Source of the DNA: Linum tenue
Taxonomy: Eukaryota > Streptophyta > Magnoliopsida > Malpighiales > Linaceae
Assembly: GCA_946122785.1 (NCBI GenBank)
Contig: CAMGYJ010000002.1
Coordinates: 40,202,495-40,266,494, forward strand
DNA: 64,000 nucleotides
Reading direction: 5' to 3'
Within the stretch, counting starts at the first letter, position 1. Every line of letters starts with the position of its first letter. This document shows, piece after piece, positions 24,403 through 37,086 of this stretch. A program made the translations under genes and the position numbers. The notes under the pieces were generated by a model. The model saw only the letters and a list, made by a program, of their open reading frames with translations. It did no database searches and was not told where the DNA came from.

Positions 24403-25467
24403 TAGGGGTGGGCATCGGTTCGGTTCGGTCGAAACCGAACCGAAATGCAACATACCGAGTTCCTTATTCACTCTAAACTGCAAACCGAATTCGAACCGAA
24501 ATATAATTCGGTTCGGTTTGGCCGAACTGAATTATATTCCGGTTAGGTTCGGTTTTCAGACACAAACCGAACACATGCAGAGGCACATTTTCAGAGATGG
24601 AAAGAGGGGGCCCTCTTTCATTTCAAGCCACTCAATTCCTTCTCTCTGCAAAACCAACCAAAACAAGAAACTATTCTCTCCTCCCTTGTCTCTCTTTCTT
24701 CTCAATCTGCTTCTCCTCGCCCATAAACAAAACCTCCTTTCTATCTCTAGCTTCTTCCTTCATCTTTTCTTGAAAGACCATCAACATAAAAAGAAAAGGA
24801 GAGAAGCAGCAGTAGCCTGAAGGAGAAGAAGCAGGGACCCAGGGGAGGAAAGAGAGAGCTGGAGAGATAGAGAATAGAGATCCAAAAGGGGGTTTTAGAT
24901 GAAGCACGAAGTTGGGCAGATCTAATCTGGGTTCCGACTCAAAATCACTGGTCTTGTTCTTCGACCCCCAGCACCAGGAGTACAGCATCACCGCCATCCT
25001 TGACGATTCGATTAAGCTGCGGATTCGAGCTCTAAAGCTAGGGACCGCAACGGCGAGAGAGATTTCGGCTTGTGCTCTGCTCCGATCGTGGTGAGATGAG
25101 AGCGGAGGCGAGCGCCGAGCGGCGGGACGGCATGCAATGGAGACTCTTGCCTATTTCTTTAATTTCTTAGGGTTAGGAAGAGCTGAGAAGAGAGTGTGAG
25201 AGGGAGGCGGTGGGCTGGGGGGAAGATTTGGGCCAAGGCCCATGGTCAGGTGGGCTGAGTAGTGAGGTTAGATACATGGTTGGGTAATTCTCGGTTGTTC
25301 GGTTCGGTAATCGGAATGTCGGTTCGGTTGATAAGAGTCTGTTTTCCGAACTAACCACATTTCCTTTCCGAATTCCGAACCGAATAACTTTAGTTCGGTT
25401 TCGGTTCGGTTGCAATCGGTTTCGGGTCGGTTCGGTTCGGGTTTACCGAACAGGATGCCCACCCCTA
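24403..25467. mobile_element. hAT element, 1065 bp, perfect 8-bp TSD, possible captured gene leader
   Basis: The ends are TAGGGGTGGGCATCGGTTCG and the inverse of GATGCCCACCCCTA. The duplication CCGTGACT is perfect at 24395-24402 and 25468-25475. Both subterminal regions are iterated GGTTCGGTT/AACCGAACC words (24415-24560 and 25290-25450). The interior (about 24600-25200) is unlike the ends: TC-rich, then GC-rich with a 60-codon frame (24912-25094), resembling the 5' UTR and first exon of a cellular gene. No transposase. Confidence 0.9.
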
Positions 25468-25475
25468 CCGTGACT

Positions 25476-26389
25476 TCTACAATAGTAGGGGAATAACGCG
25501 ACACTTTCTAACCAAGTTGAACTCAAATCCGAGGTTGATTTGATGTATCTGTCTAAATTCAAAAGAGTTTTGACGAGATACAACTTGAAAGCTAAATTCC
25601 TAAGAATCCCTATCTAGCATATAGTTTGCTTAGAAACTACCTAAACACAACTTATCCCAAAGCCTACCCTTGAATACGACGATATGTTACCGTAACATCC
25701 TTTGGTTTACCTCAATAAGGAAAAGTTTGTGAAAGTGTTGAGCTTATGATTAATTTGTGTTTGGCTTATGTCATGATAATATATGCTTCGTAAATTATTT
25801 GCGAATGGTATGATTTGGTTGTATGCATAAAGCCCTTTTGAACTTATGAGACTAAAATTTTCTTATTCATTCATATTAATCATTAATTTTTTGCAAAGTA
25901 TACATGCATCCGACGGAAATCATTTTGCATCAGTAGGATAAGCATCAATTTCATACATACATCTCATTTAGAACCATGAAATGACTTAACAATGTCGATG
26001 TTTTCTAAAATTAAGGACAAAGTCAAACCGTCAAGTACTCAACCAGATCCAAAGTTAAGCTCGTTATGGAGTCAATCCAGAAGGAATTGAGCAACATCAA
26101 AGGAAAAATTAAAATACTCGAATAAATGAAAGAGGAAGCTAGCATGATTTTGAGGATATTGACCAACAAGGAGAAAGTAGCAAAAGATGGTGATATGTTA
26201 CATGAAAACAAGAACTTGTACCAACCACACGGTGAAGAAACATCAAGTAACAAGTTCGACTTCATAGCACCGAAGAATGTGTATGATCGAGAATGTCCAG
26301 AAGAATCGAAACAAGATAACCCACAAGATTTAGAAAATATGGGAAAGCAAAAGAACAACACTATGTCAAAAGGCAAAAGGGAGTAAGTG
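25476..26389 (+). other. 5' untranslated/leader region of Ogre/Tat-like internal sequence
   Basis: Between the primer site and the recognisable gag. It includes a degraded Lys/Glu-rich frame (26126-26386) that may be the gag N-terminus. No other feature seen. Confidence 0.4.
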
Positions 26390-27490
26390 GATGAACATAT
26401 GAAGAAAATTGAATCATACGAGACCACAAGTACACCACACCTACATGAAGCCCCATTTATGGTTCCCGCATGAATTTCAAATGCCGAAGCTCGGACAATA
26501 TGATGTCACATACTGTTATGTAATGGCCAATTGTACTCAAGACGAGAAGCTCATGATGATATGCTTCCAGTATAGTCTTAATGGTCTAGCCTTGGATTGG
26601 TACCTCCATCTCGAGAAAACAAAAGTAAGAAGATGGCAAGACTCACTAATGAGTTTATAAGACACCATAAGACTACTCGAAGTCTAGCACCAAACAAGGA
26701 AGACTTGTATGATATAGAGGAGAAGAAGAGTGGATCTTTCCAAGAGTATGCTCAGAGGTGGAAAGAGAAAGCCAATTGTGTCTAACCCCCTTTACGAGAA
26801 GAAGAAATGGTGTCAATATTCTTGAGACTCTGAAGCCTCCATTTTACGACAACATGTTGGAAGTTACCACAACCAACTTTGAAGATTTTTTGATAAATGG
26901 AGAACGGATAGAGAAAGGGATTAAACAAGGAAAGGTTGGAAGTCAAGAAGTTTCACTTAGATCAAACCAAAACAAAAAAATAGAGAGTTGTCCATTCAAC
27001 TCAACAAGAATCCTTAAATGGAAGGAGGCGGAATCACCAGCGTCGGGGCAATCAATTTCATCCAGATGTTACAAGCATCACATCGATTACCCAACACCAG
27101 AACTCTAACCCCATACCAACAACCCAGAATTTGCCATTCACAACCTCACATCCAAATTACCAAAATCAAGACAGTGGCAGGAGATGCAGAAAAACCATTA
27201 AATAGATCACATTCCCATTACATATACTGAGCTTTTTCCACTACTAGTACAAAGTCACTTGATTACTTCTTTACCATGTAAGCCAATACAACCTCCCTAC
27301 CCAATTTGGTATAAGCCAGAGCAACATTGTGACTACCACTCTAGAGTAGCAGGACACTCCATCGAGGACTCTAGGAGACTAAAGATAAAGGTGCAACAGA
27401 TAGTGAATTTTGGTTGGTTGAAATTTGAAGGAGATCAAAATCATCTCGGCATCAACAACAACCCATTGCCAGATCTTGCAAGTCAGTAGG
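26390..27490 (+). pseudogene. Ogre/Tat-type gag relic
   Basis: Broken frames give FQMPKLGQYDVTYCYVMANC, DEKLMMICFQYSLNGLALDW, QEYAQRWKEKAN, EDLYDIEEKKSGSF, PPFYDNML and ITSLPCKPIQPPYPIWY followed by CDYHSRVAGHSIEDSRRLK and FGWLKFEG. This is the characteristic order of plant Tat/Ogre gag, ending in the region before the protease. Stops and frameshifts occur throughout. It ends at the insertion site of the Tekay element; protease, RT and integrase are not found downstream. Confidence 0.85.
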
Positions 27491-28121
27491 CATACTGTAA
27501 CACCCCACCCATAATCTCTATGGTTGAACCCATGGTTCAACCGCGCAACCAAATCCTCGATGTTACTGGTTGAACTCAAACATCATATCTAATAATTAAA
27601 CACACACATAAACAGTTATCATACAAACTCATTATTCGAACCCCAACCCACTTATTGAACTTTGCAAAACGTGGGTTTATTATTCAAACCACTCAAAGCA
27701 GAAATCTTAGGTGACCATGACAGAACAGTGTTCCAAACTACCTCATGATGGTAGTACAGGAGGATAGGGCAACCTCAGTAGTCTGCTCCTAGTTGAACCT
27801 ACTAGCCTGAAAACAGACGTGTGTCAGCAACTAAGCGTTGTGTGTGGATCTTTCCCACAGCCTAATTTTGGGATCGCAATAAGCTAATCAAATATTCATA
27901 ATCAATCGTAATCTAGTACTCTAGATGCCATCCTAAATCATCATATATAAATTATCGATCAATATATCGAATCCACCAACTCATCATAACCAAATCAATT
28001 TATCCAATAAGATAATCACATAATTTCACGAACACATAATCAATGCATGATATGAAAATTCCTGTTAATTATTAATGGCGCCAAGGTCCCCATACACTTA
28101 CCCCCACTCGAGCAAATCATC

Positions 28122-28245
28122 ATCTGTGGTGCTTATGCAACCACAACACTCAATCTGTGGTGCTCATGCAACCACAACACTCAATCCATGGTTTTCAACC
28201 ACAACACTCATATGTAATGCTCATGCAACCACAACACTCAATCGC
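28122..28245. repeat. ~31-base repeats in the LTR
   Basis: Four imperfect copies of a unit containing CATGCAACCACAACACTCAA, separated by variable 'tgtggtgct' segments. They lie in a region deleted from the partner LTR. Confidence 0.75.
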
Positions 28246-30182
28246 ATAAGCGAGCTAAATCTACCCACTCTCAAGGGGTGAGGGTAAGTGCAGGCCCTTT
28301 CTACATCTATGTGAATTAATATGATCACGAATCAAACCATTTCCATTTTTCTCATCCATCACAAACAATCCGGAATCAATGTAGTCCCACTGATTAACTG
28401 GTCCACATATATATATATTTCCCATCGATTATCAACTCGACGTTTCCAACAATCAACTATCCCATCATCAAATATCAAATCACATAAATAATCTCATTCT
28501 CCATTGAAGTTACCCAGCAGTACCATATCACAATTCCTCATCCAAAATTCATCACCAATTTTACTGAATGACCTCGATGCAAATAATCGTAAATAACCCA
28601 ATTGAATTTAAAAATATTTTTAACTCTGAGTTCATTTCCCTTCATTAAAATCATCACAAAATTCTTGTAAATGAACTGATTGACAAAAGGATTCATTTAA
28701 TCCCTTTTTTGTCATAAAAAACAATTTAGACAATAAAATATAAAAAATCTCGTATTAACCATTATTTTATGGTAATTTAAATTCTAATACCATGGTAGTT
28801 CCAAAAATCTCACAAAAATACCATAACATCCATTTATCATCCTAAAATAGGCTGCCCAGTTTTTGTATTTTTAAGCAACTAAAAACCATAAAAATAATAC
28901 TATTTTTAGTATTTACCGCAAATCTTGTATTAACCTCGTTTTTACCATTTTAAGGATAAAAACTCCCGCAACTGACTAATCTCTCATTTAATACCAGAAA
29001 TAATTAAACAAGAAAAACTGGTCATTTTAAAGTCATAGAAATCTTGAAGATGAATAAAACATATTTTTACCGATCTTTTCGTAATTCACCATTATAAAGT
29101 TTTTAATTCGAAAACTATTCTCAAGTGAAATCTTTTGATAAATCTATCCCAAAATCATTTTAGACAAACAAAATTCTCTTTAATCAGTTTTAAACTCAAT
29201 AAACCCAAATATCCATTTTTACAGAGAAACTTGTCAAATACCGATATTTACACCGTACAATCCATAACAATCAAGAATAATCCCCAAATCATCATATCAA
29301 CAAATAATTCATCACCCACAGTAATCCATCCATCCAAATATGCGAATCAAGCATAAATAATTGATGCAATAATTAAGGTCCCCTTAATCCCCACACACCT
29401 TAATTTGGTCGATTCCAAGTGGCGAATTAAGTTCTAAAATTCCAATGGTTGATCCCCAAAAATCCTCCTCGTTGATACGGTCCTGTAGGCGAAAACGGTT
29501 CATCATTTGGACGTCAACCGAAGAAACTGCGAGCTGATCATCTTTAGTACAAAATTAGGGATTAATTCTTCATTTTCTACTGTCCAAAATCTGCAGAAAA
29601 CTGGAAATTCTCTTACCTCACTTACCAACTTCTCGGCCTTGTTTTCCCATCGTCTGAGCTCGGAATTTGATTTCGTAAACTCGGGGATGTTCGTGGTGAC
29701 ATTCTCTTCGCAACGGTATTAAGCTTTGAAGCTGATGCTGCCTTTAGTGGCGCTGGTTTGGCTGACGAAAAGGTTACGACAAATGTTTCGATGAAGGATA
29801 TTTGCTGAGTTGGTTTGACTATTCTGGCTTTGTAATGAGGTTTGTTTGGGTCTATAACTTTTGTTGGAATCATAGAGACTATGCTAGGCTTTTTTTTTTG
29901 GTTTCCTATTCTTTCCTTTCCTTTCTCTTCTTGGTGTTTGTACGGAGGTAACAATGGAGAGCTAGCTTCCCATTCTTATAGAGCCCTTTGGTTCATGCTC
30001 TTACCTCTTCATTTACTTTCCAGCAGATGGAGTGAAGGCCTGGGGCGGCCTTCTAAGGATCAGTAGCTTTGAAAGGAAGAAACTCAAGTTCCAAAGCCAA
30101 CTCCATAAACAAGCTAGTTGTTGTTGCAATGCCTACGTCATCAGGTCTGAAATGAAGCGGCACTAATGTATCACAAGCTATT

Positions 30183-30252
30183 ATGCAGTGCAACTGGTTA
30201 AGTTGCTAACTCCTTCCTTAGCGGCCAGAGGGTCGCTAGTTCAATTCCAGCA
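30183..30252 (+). other. tRNA-like (pol III A/B box) segment in the LTR
   Basis: CAGTGCAACTGGTTA (about 30186-30200) resembles a pol III A box or D-arm. About 38 bases later AGTTCAATTCC (30238-30248) resembles a B box or T-loop. The B-box half persists in the other LTR near 45140-45155, so it belongs to the LTR family and may be an old tRNA-derived SINE. It does not fold as a complete tRNA by eye. Confidence 0.4.
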
Positions 30253-30647
30253 ACATGCCACTTTATTTTTGCTTTGGTTTTTAGTGGCTGGGGAGTTTCC
30301 GATTGGTTTAACGGATCCTAACTCATATGAGATAACTTCTAGATTTTTTCCAAGCCTCAAATCGTACAATTTACGTATGGTATGTGGAAAAAAAATTATC
30401 CGAGGTTCGGGATGTTATAGCTCTCCCCCTCTTAATTAGATTTCGTCCCCGAAATCGGTTCGTCCAAAACTTCGATTAACTCAACACGATGACATGATAA
30501 TTTCTCCTGGCCACCATTTAGTACCTAATGGCTTGGGAAATTTTTATTTCATACTTATTTACTCACTCTACAGTAGAGGTTATATATTACAATGTACCCT
30601 ACTCGTATCGATCTAAACATGAGGTACTAGGTCGACATACGTTGAGC

Positions 30648-31985
30648 TTAACCTTCAACTAGCTCGGGGTACTTCTTCTTCATATTCTCCTCAGTTTCCC
30701 AGGTTGCAGCCTCCTCCTCCTGATTACGCCAGATAACCTTGAGCATTGGGATTTGTTTTCTTCTTAGCACACGTACCTGATGATCTGCAATGCTCACAGG
30801 TTTTTCTACATAGGTCAAATCCGGTTCCAACTCCACCTTTTCGGGTTGTATCACATGAGATGGATCGATATGATACTTTTTCAACATACTCACGTGGAAT
30901 ACATTGTGAATCTTCTCCAACTCCCGGGGTAACGCGAGCTCATATACAACATGCCCTACTTTGGAGATAACTTCGTAGGGACCAATGTAACGATGAGCTA
31001 ACTTACCCTTTCTTCCAAACCTCATCAGTCCTTTCCATAGTGATATCTTCAAGAACATCTTTTCTCCCATATCATAGCTAACTTCCCGAGCCTTCCTATC
31101 GGCATATAACTTCTGGCGATCTTGAGCTACCCGCAAACTCTCTTTGATTACCTTCACCTTATCCTCTGTATCTTGGACCATTTGCGATCCAATAAGAACC
31201 CGAGTACCCTCAACATCCCAACATAGTGGGGTACGACACTTCCTTCCATACAAAGCTTCAAATGGTGCAACCTGCAAACTACTATGGTAAGAGTTGTTAT
31301 AGGCAAACTCCACCAAGGGTAGTAAATCCGTCCAAGGTCCACATATTTCCACTGCATAGGTTCGTAATAACTCCTCCAAAGTAATTATCGTATGCTTAGA
31401 ATGCTCGTCCGTCTATGGGTGATATGTCATGGAGAAATTAAGTCTCGTACCCATCGCCTCCTGCAAGCTCTCCCAGAAGTGTGATGTGAAACTGGAATCT
31501 CGATCTGAGACAATGGATAGAGGAACACCATGAAGTCATACAATGTGAGTTATGTACAACCTCACTAACTCTTCCATACATGGCTTGAATCGAATGGGGA
31601 TAAAATGTGCCACTTTAGTCATTCGATCCACAATTACCCAAATGGTATCTTTTCCTTCCCGGGTAGAAGGAAATCCGGTCACAAAATCCATCGTGATCCT
31701 CTCAAATTTCCACTCCGGAATTGACAGCGGCTGCAAGAGTCTGGCTGCTGCACGTGCTCCGCCTTAGTCTTTTGAAAAACTAGGCAAGCTTGAACATGCT
31801 CAGCCACCTCCAGCTTTATTCCTGGCCACCAAAAATGTGTTTTTAACTGTGTTATACATTTTTGTGACCCTCGGATGCATGGCATACATGGATGAGTGGG
31901 CTTCCTCAAGAATTCTTCGTCTTAAATCTCCTGACATTGGAACCCACATACGACCATGCCTTTTCAGTATGCTTTCTTCCACCAT
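30648..31985 (-). pseudogene. Tekay-like integrase with chromodomain-like C-terminus
   Basis: Reads ILEEAHSSMYAMHPRVTKMY, then ITMDFVTGFPSTREGKDTIW with the catalytic Asp, [13 protein letters not shown] with the second Asp, and YNNSYHSSLQVAPFEALYGR. It then gives the GPYEVISKVGHVVYELALP region and HNVFHVSMLKKY, ending MLKVIWRNQEEEAATWETE, a chromodomain-type tail. In-frame stops fall near 31800, 31535 and 31400. Reading runs 31985 to 30648. Confidence 0.9.
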
Positions 31986-32054
31986 GAATTCACTTTCTTC
32001 CCTCGCTTCAACTTACTTCAACTTCTCGATACATTCAGGATCCACTTGTTGACT

Positions 32055-33254
32055 TTATCTAATTTGATCATGAAGTAGTGGTCGGATGCTTAGCTGTGTA
32101 ATTAAGGTGGTGATGTCCTCCACCTGAAACTCCACATGCAAAGCTCTCATTTCCACTAATTCTGTCAACCCTCCCTTCAGACTGAGTGCATCAGCGACTA
32201 CATTTGCCTTACCAGGATGGTAATCAATTGTGCAGTCGTAGTCCTTCAATAATTCCAAACATCTTCTTTGTCGATTATTCAATTCCTTTTGGTCCATCAA
32301 ATACTTCAAACTCTTGTGGTCGGTCATGATTTTAAACGTTTCACCATAAAGGTAATGCCTCCACAATTTTAAGGCAAATACGATAGCTGCCAACTCTAGA
32401 TCATGAGTTGGGTAGTTGCACTCGTGTGGCCTCAACTGACGTGATGCATATGCAATCACCTTCCCATTCTGCATCAAGACACAACCCAAACTGAGATATG
32501 AGGAGTCACTGTATACCACATATTCACCTTCCTCCACCAGTAATGCCAAAACTAGTGCTGAAGTCAACTTCCGCTTCAGTTCTTCAAAACTCTCCTAGCA
32601 CTCTTTCGTCCATATGTATGGATTTCCTTCCTCAATAATTTAGTCAAAGGTGAGGCTATTTTAGAAAAACCCTTCCACAAATCGATGGTAGTAACCAGCT
32701 AACTCCAGAAAACTTCATACTCCAGACACATCCTTAGGTGGAGTCCAATTCACAATATCTTCAATCTTCTTTGGATCCACCTCTACTCCCCTTCTGGACA
32801 CCACATGTCCCAGAAATAGAACTTCTTCCAGCCAGAATGCACACGTCGAGAATTTGGCATACAACTCTTTTTCTCTCAAAGTTTGCAATACCAATCTCAA
32901 GTGTTCAGCATGCTCTTCCTCATTCTTTGAATACACTAGAATGTCATTGATGAACACTATGACAAATTTGTCAAGATATTCATGGAAAACTTTGTTCATA
33001 AGAGCCATGAACACTGCCGGTGCATTAGTAAGCCCAAAAGGCATAACCAAAAATTCATAATGTCCATACCGTGTTCGGAAAGCCGTCAAAGGTATGGTTT
33101 TCTCTCCCACCTTCAACTGGTGATATCCCAACCTCAAATCAATCTTTGAAAAGATTGTTGCTCCTTGTAGTTGGTCAAACAAGTCATCAATTCGAGGAAG
33201 TGGATAACGATTCTTAAGTGTCGCCTTGTTTAGCCTCCGATAATCAATGCACAT
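32055..33254 (-). pseudogene. Tekay-like reverse transcriptase and RNase H
   Basis: RT blocks [35 protein letters not shown] and [15 protein letters not shown] are intact. The catalytic motif reads [15 protein letters not shown] replaces the usual YxDD/FIDD first Asp. RNase H follows ([38 protein letters not shown]). A stop at about 32712 separates RT from the RNase H part. A stop at 33252 splits it from the protease. The active-site Asp to Asn change alone should abolish polymerase activity. Confidence 0.92.
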
Positions 33255-34040
33255 TCACATGGACCCATCTTTCTTTTTCACAAATAGAACAGGTGCTCCC
33301 CAAGGTGATATACTTGGTCGGATGAACCCCTTGTCCAAGAGTTCCTGCAACTGTTCCTTTAGCTCCTTCAATTCGATTGGTGCCATTCGATACGGTGGGA
33401 TGGATATGGGAGCAGTTCCAGGTACTAACTCGATGTTAAAATCCACCTCCCGTTCGATTAGCCCCCCATGAAGGTCTTCTGGAAACACATCCTGATATTC
33501 ATTTACAACTCGTACTTCCTCCAGCTTCGCTTCTCTAGTCACCTCAAATTTCACAAGAATGGCTTGACACCCTTCCCTTAGCAACGCATACATCTCCATC
33601 GCCGAGATGATACCCATCGAAGTTGACTTTTGTCTTCTCAACCCTTGGAATATCATATGTTTACCCTCATCCCCAGATAACCATATTGTCTTCTTTTGGC
33701 AATCCATCACTGCGCCATGACGGGATAACCAATCCATGCCAAGAATCACATCGAACTCATTGAAATGCAAAATCATCAGCTTTGCCTTCAATGCTACTCC
33801 TCCCATCAAAACATCACAATCGTGTATCACGCAATGAGCTACCACCGAAGTACCCAATGGTGTTTTCACACCCCATCGGATAGTCAGCTCGGTTGATATG
33901 ATATGCATGTTACTAGCACATTTCTCGGACATAAAAGAATGCGAAGAGCCAGTGTCAAACAAGGCATATCTAGCATGTCCAAAGCAAGTTATCATACCAG
34001 TGACTACATCAGTAGCGGCCTCCGCTGCATCACTAGTCAA
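33255..34040 (-). pseudogene. Tekay-like aspartic protease and start of RT
   Basis: The protease active site ALFDTGSSHSFMS is followed by FDVILGMDWLSRHGAVMDC, then the linker EYQDVFPEDLHG, PPYRMAPIELKELKEQL and GFIRPSISPWGAPVLFVKKK, which leads straight into the RT ORF after a stop. Family order is complete. Confidence 0.9.
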
Positions 34041-34169
34041 AGCGCGTAGTCCCGCCTAATTCTGACTTCCCACTCCCCATCCCATGGGTTGCTGACTCGG
34101 TCAACCCCCTATATAGGAGTTAGCTCCAGGTCCTCGAGATCTGGGACGTCCTCCCCTGGAAACTCCCGC

Positions 34170-35040
34170 CTATGGGGTTCTCGGGCCCTGATCAGATCCC
34201 ACTAACGATATCGGTGCTCGGGCGAGTTGTGGGCACTGTGGTCGAGTATGACCAGCTTGGCCACACTCAAAGCAGATGATCCTACCTTGAGGCAAGTTAT
34301 TATATCGCACAAAGTGCATCTTCCCACAGGTCGGGCATGGTGGATAACCAGCGGGTCCCGTCCTGGTCTGTGGAGCTGAATATTGCACCCTCGACCTGAC
34401 ATCATATTGCACTCCCCTTCGGGTCTTCTGGTGAAACCGGTTGAGTGACATCGGTTGGACAAAAGCCTTCCTCTTCCTTACACCTAGTCTCTCCTTCCAG
34501 GTTTCCCTCTTGGCCTTCTCCAGGTTCTCCTTCCTCAGGGTAGCATGTTTAATGTCATTCAGGCTTACCATGTCAGCTAAGGAGACTCCCTCCTGGATGG
34601 TGTATTGAAGACCGCGAAGGAACCTCATGGCCAAATTCTCATCTCGATATGTCTCAATCTCACACCACTCCAATAACTCGAAGAATTTGAAGTAGTAAGA
34701 CAATACAGAGATCTCCCCTACTTAAGATCATCGAACTCCCGCTGTTTATTATATATTCACTCCGGTGGAAAGAAAGTCGCCCAGAACATAGCCATAAAAT
34801 CATGGTACGTTAGTAGTGGAGGATAACGGTGCTAACTGAACTCTGCTCCTCATCATATCCCATGTAATCGAACTGAATCCGCGACTCTTTCAACCACATT
34901 GTTGTTTCTTGGGGATCGTCACTATCCCCTCGAAACTACTTCAACCCATATTTCTTAAGTTGGGGAAAGTCCAGCCTGATGGGGGGTGGTAGCGGTGCTA
35001 ACTGAACGTTACAAGGGTCCACACTGTTCCAGTCACTACA
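34170..35040 (-). pseudogene. Tekay-like gag with zinc knuckle
   Basis: Broken frames from about 35040 give a FRGD-type gag start (FRGDSDDPQETTMWLKES). The ORF 34703-34170 then gives YFKFFELLEWCEIETYRDEN, the ENLAMRFLRGLQYTIQEGVS region and a CCHC knuckle CFECGQAGHTRPQC near 34260. Stops separate it from the protease. Confidence 0.85.
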
Positions 35041-35270
35041 AAGAAAGAAAAAGAAACCAAAATTTAGTTTTCCTCCACAAAACTCCTTCCAGAGATCGTT
35101 TCTCAATTCCTCAAAAAAAAAAAATCATTTCCAAGATTTTCTTTTGTGACAATTGATCCCATCACCCAGAAAGTCTCGGTGCAAATACGAGTATGGAGTA
35201 CCTTCACCCGACTGATGGTAGCTAATCCTCATAAGTTAAGGTAACATACTTATAGTGCAGCGAACTAACC

Positions 35271-35284
35271 GAGATCTGATACCA
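35271..35284 (-). other. primer-binding site of the Tekay-like element
   Basis: The minus strand reads TGGTATCAGATCTC starting two bases inside the 5' LTR end (35287). It is complementary to the 3' end of initiator tRNA-Met, as in most plant gypsy and copia elements. Confidence 0.85.
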
Positions 35285-35934
35285 CTTGTAATACCCCACC
35301 CATAATCTCTATGGTTCAACCTGTGGTTCAACCGCACAACCAAATCCTCGGTGTTACTGGTTGAACTAAAACATCTCAAACATCATATCCGATAATTAAA
35401 CACACACATAAACCGTTATCATACAAACTCATTATTCGAACCCCAACCCACTTATTGAACTTTACAAAACGTGGGTTTATTATTCAAAACACTCAAAAGC
35501 AGAAATTCTAGGTGACCATGATAGAACAGTGTTCCAAACTACCTCATGATGGTAGTACAGGAGGATAGGGCAGCCTCAGTAGTCCACTCCTAGTTGCACC
35601 TGCGAGCCTGAAACAGACGCGGGTCAGCAACTAAGCTGTGTGTGTGGATCTTTCCCCCGAGTTCATTTCCCTCCATTAAAATCATCACAAAATTCTTTTA
35701 AATGAACTGATTGACAAAAGAATCCATTTAATACCTTTCTGATCATAAAAATCAATTTAGACAATAAAAAAACAAAAATATTGTGTTAACCATTATTTTA
35801 GGGTAATTTAAATTCTAATACAATGTTAACTCCAAAAATCTCCCAAAAATACCATAACATCCATTTATCATCCTAAAACAGGTTTGCCCAGTTTTTGCAT
35901 TTTTAGCAACTAAAAACCATAAAAATAATACTAC

Positions 35935-36914
35935 TGATATGATCTCAATTTGGGGCTTCAAACGATTGGAATTGATCGACCATGGAGGCAAGCTAGGCAC
36001 GTTTAAGAACGTTGGTTTTTGTCTAAGTGTTTATGACTGTTTCAGGTACCCACTTTGGACGAGCATAAGTCTACATTGGTGTGATAGAAATTTGAGTTCT
36101 TGGGTTGGTGATGGACAAGAAGAGCTGCTGAATCAATCTGTATGCTTTGGAGTTCAAGGAGAAGACGAGAGGTTGGGTTTCCAAGGCGACCAAAATGCTA
36201 TCTCAACACTGGAGGAACTGCCAGATTTTTCTAAGTATGGAAACCGTGTTGGGAAGGGATCTTTGAGGCTCGGGTCGAGGAAGATGAGAATGCGTCGAGC
36301 CTCCAACTTCACACCACACGAAAGCAGGTTTCTTCTAGTTTATCGACAAGGTGTTGGCTGATCAAAATGATGGCTACAAGGGCTCGAACGAGAGGGCTCA
36401 AGAGTGCTTCGAGACTGAAAATGCTGCCAGGAAGAATAAATAATCCGAATCCTAGTCGGATTAGGATTAGTAGACAGTTAGCTTAGTTTGGTTTCTACGT
36501 CTTGTTTTGATTCCTTTTCCAAGTAGAATTGTAATAGAACTTCATTAAACGTTGTTAGGAGTTGCTAGGTCTATTTAAGTAGAGTTGATTCGTTGTAATA
36601 GTCAGTTTATGATCAATCGAATACAAAGTAGAGCTTTGGTTCATCTCGCTAGTGGCGTGAGGAATTGAGTTGGATTGCTTGGTTGAGTCTAAGCAATCGT
36701 GAGCTTGTATCAATCAGTTCATCACCCTGATCGTGGCCAAGCATCTACCTATACTTTTCGAGCCTCTTTCCCTTGTGAAAGTTGCACGGAAGTTTCCATC
36801 CAAGTCACAAAACCACCCTGTTTTGTGAAAGGTTCTCGATTGAGACTTCAATCCGAGGTTGAGGATCTCTTTGCTGCGTTGCTTTGATCACAAACCCTGC
36901 TTTGGGGTTTATCA
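35935..36914 (+). repeat. 5' LTR of the gag-protease element
   Basis: Begins TGATATGATCTCAATTTGG and ends GGGGTTTATCA. It is a near-identical copy of 39459-40438. Confidence 0.95.
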
Positions 36915-37086
36915 AGTGGCATCATCGCCTGGTTCAAGCACAGTGGACAAGACGACGGAATTTGGTGCTGAATCAACGCGTTGGACCCTATCAAAAGGTC
37001 CCGTCTCCAGTGACCCTGCTTATCAACAGCGAGAACCAGAGCAAGACAACGAGCTGAATCTGGAGGCTCGGATCGACAAACGAACA

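Larger units (their letters stand above)
27496..30419 (-). repeat. 3' LTR of the Tekay-like element (2924 bp)
   Basis: On + it starts TGTAACACCCCACCC and ends GGATGTTATA (the partner ends GGATGTTGCA). It is the fuller of the two LTRs and retains segments deleted from the 5' LTR. It contains a short tandem repeat (28122-28245) and a tRNA-like segment (30183-30252). Confidence 0.88.

Noticed and set aside
24912..25094. 60-codon ORF as a real gene
   Set aside because: It lies wholly within a hAT element and has no downstream exons in view; treated as possible captured leader.
30183..30252. Functional tRNA gene
   Set aside because: No acceptor or anticodon stem pairs properly; only A- and B-box-like words remain.
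36859..37086. Upstream start for the gag-protease ORF, inside the LTR
   Set aside because: The open frame begins in the 5' LTR and across the primer site; the first ATG after the primer site (37087) is the sensible start.
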